This document shows, piece by piece, positions 63,645 through 64,000 of a stretch of 64,000 nucleotides of DNA. Source of the stretch: JBHEMK01 sp046262635 (GTDB lineage Bacteria > Actinomycetota > Thermoleophilia > Gaiellales > Gaiellaceae); the NCBI GenBank assembly GCA_046262635.1, contig JBHEMK010000067.1, forward strand, positions 20,683 to 84,682, given 5' to 3'. A program made the position numbers and the translations under genes. The notes under the pieces were generated by a model, which saw only the letters and a program-made list of their open reading frames with translations, did no database searches and was not told where the DNA came from. Positions within the stretch are counted from its first letter, which is position 1; each line of letters begins with the position of its first letter.

Positions 63645-63866
63645 GTGGAGGCCAGCGGTGGTAAGCATGAGTTCCGGGTCGTCATCGAGGGAATCGAGCT
63701 CGGTACGGAGCACGCACACCGCATCAACAGGGCAGTGCAGAGCGCCGCGCTCCAGGAGCTCGCGGAGCTCGAGATCGAGGTCGACTTCGGCGTTTGGATC
63801 CCGCGCAAAGAGTGGCTGGGGATCTGGGTTGGCCCCCTCAACCAGATCGAGCGGGCTGGGCGCTAA
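63645..63866 (+). CDS. Small hypothetical protein
   Basis: 73 aa, GTG start with AAGGAGG 6 nt upstream (63632-63638), one of the best ribosome binding sites in the window. The sequence is regular, not low-complexity: KHEFRVVIEGIELGTEHAHR, IQ-like helix INRAVQSAALQELAELEIEV, then WIPRKEWLGIWVGPLN. Predicted beta-alpha-beta mini-domain. Not identified; could be a small partner protein or a peptide precursor with a folded leader. 63867-64000 shows nothing. Confidence 0.65.
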   Translation: MEASGGKHEFRVVIEGIELGTEHAHRINRAVQSAALQELAELEIEVDFGVWIPRKEWLGIWVGPLNQIERAGR

Positions 63867-64000
63867 GACGTCAAGGTCGTGACGGGCGAGCAATCGGCGG
63901 TACCCGAGAGGTCTCGCACGTGCCCCAGCGCGCGGTGCGAGCAAGGAAGTTCGCTGATCGGGATCGCCGGCCCGAATGGGGTAGTTGGCTTCGTTCGACC

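Overview
The window is dense, very GC-rich bacterial chromosome. Many genes start with GTG or TTG, stop/start overlaps of the NTGA type are everywhere, and several start codons sit 6-9 nt after a -10-like hexamer (probable leaderless mRNAs). Gene content fits an actinobacterium, most likely class Thermoleophilia (Solirubrobacterales/Gaiellales type): a secreted collagen-like protein with GPKG triplets and a SVGTKQLKNSSV repeat head, a Pro/Ala-rich single-span protein, FrcA-type half-size sugar ATPases, LacI/IclR/GntR regulators and an AceA-type isocitrate lyase. The lineage is inferred from gene style, not from a marker gene. I found no rRNA, tRNA, CRISPR array, insertion sequence or phage gene.

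Layout. 1-1.1 kb: 5' part of leuA (minus) behind a leader with an Ile/Leu-rich mini-ORF. 1.2-6.0 kb: sugar ABC operon (ATPase, LacI, mannose-6-phosphate isomerase, permease, binding protein). 6.3-10.8 kb: gltB with a structured leader. 10.9-12.5 kb: HxlR regulator and threonine synthase. 12.6-13.0 kb: decayed IclR gene. 13.1-19.9 kb: complete argCJBDRGH operon (minus), apparently leaderless, with argJ probably starting at CTG. 20.0-20.9 kb: decayed TetR gene and another remnant. 21.0-29.9 kb: inositol-type operon (ABC importer, iolC, iolB, a Gfo/Idh dehydrogenase, iolD) divergent from a LacI gene, with tandem palindromic operators between them. 29.9-33.1 kb: small secreted proteins, then aceA led by a 53-residue Cys-rich cistron, then a GntR regulator. 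33.1-39.4 kb: acyl-CoA synthetase, secreted protein, glycosyltransferase, membrane protein and hydrolase. 39.6-40.8 kb: MetE-like protein.

41.0-55.6 kb is the most striking block: an IclR regulator divergent from a 13.7-kb probable single operon that joins a LivKGFHM-type importer, an aryl-alcohol and an aldehyde dehydrogenase, 3-oxoadipate CoA-transferase, protocatechuate 3,4-dioxygenase, PcaB, PcaD, PcaC and 4-hydroxybenzoate hydroxylase. Together they would import an aromatic alcohol or aldehyde (4-hydroxybenzyl type fits best), oxidise it to 4-hydroxybenzoate and protocatechuate, and open the ring to beta-ketoadipyl-CoA. The thiolase expected for the last step is present only as a collapsed remnant between pcaC and pobA.

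55.7-58.9 kb: lutABC lactate oxidation genes (minus) downstream of a truncated L-rhamnose isomerase remnant. 59-64 kb: a membrane protein, the collagen-like protein, a lone MreB-like protein, the Pro/Ala-rich protein and a 73-residue protein with a strong ribosome binding site. At least four genes (IclR, TetR, thiolase, rhamnose isomerase) are decayed, so this part of the chromosome is losing accessory functions.
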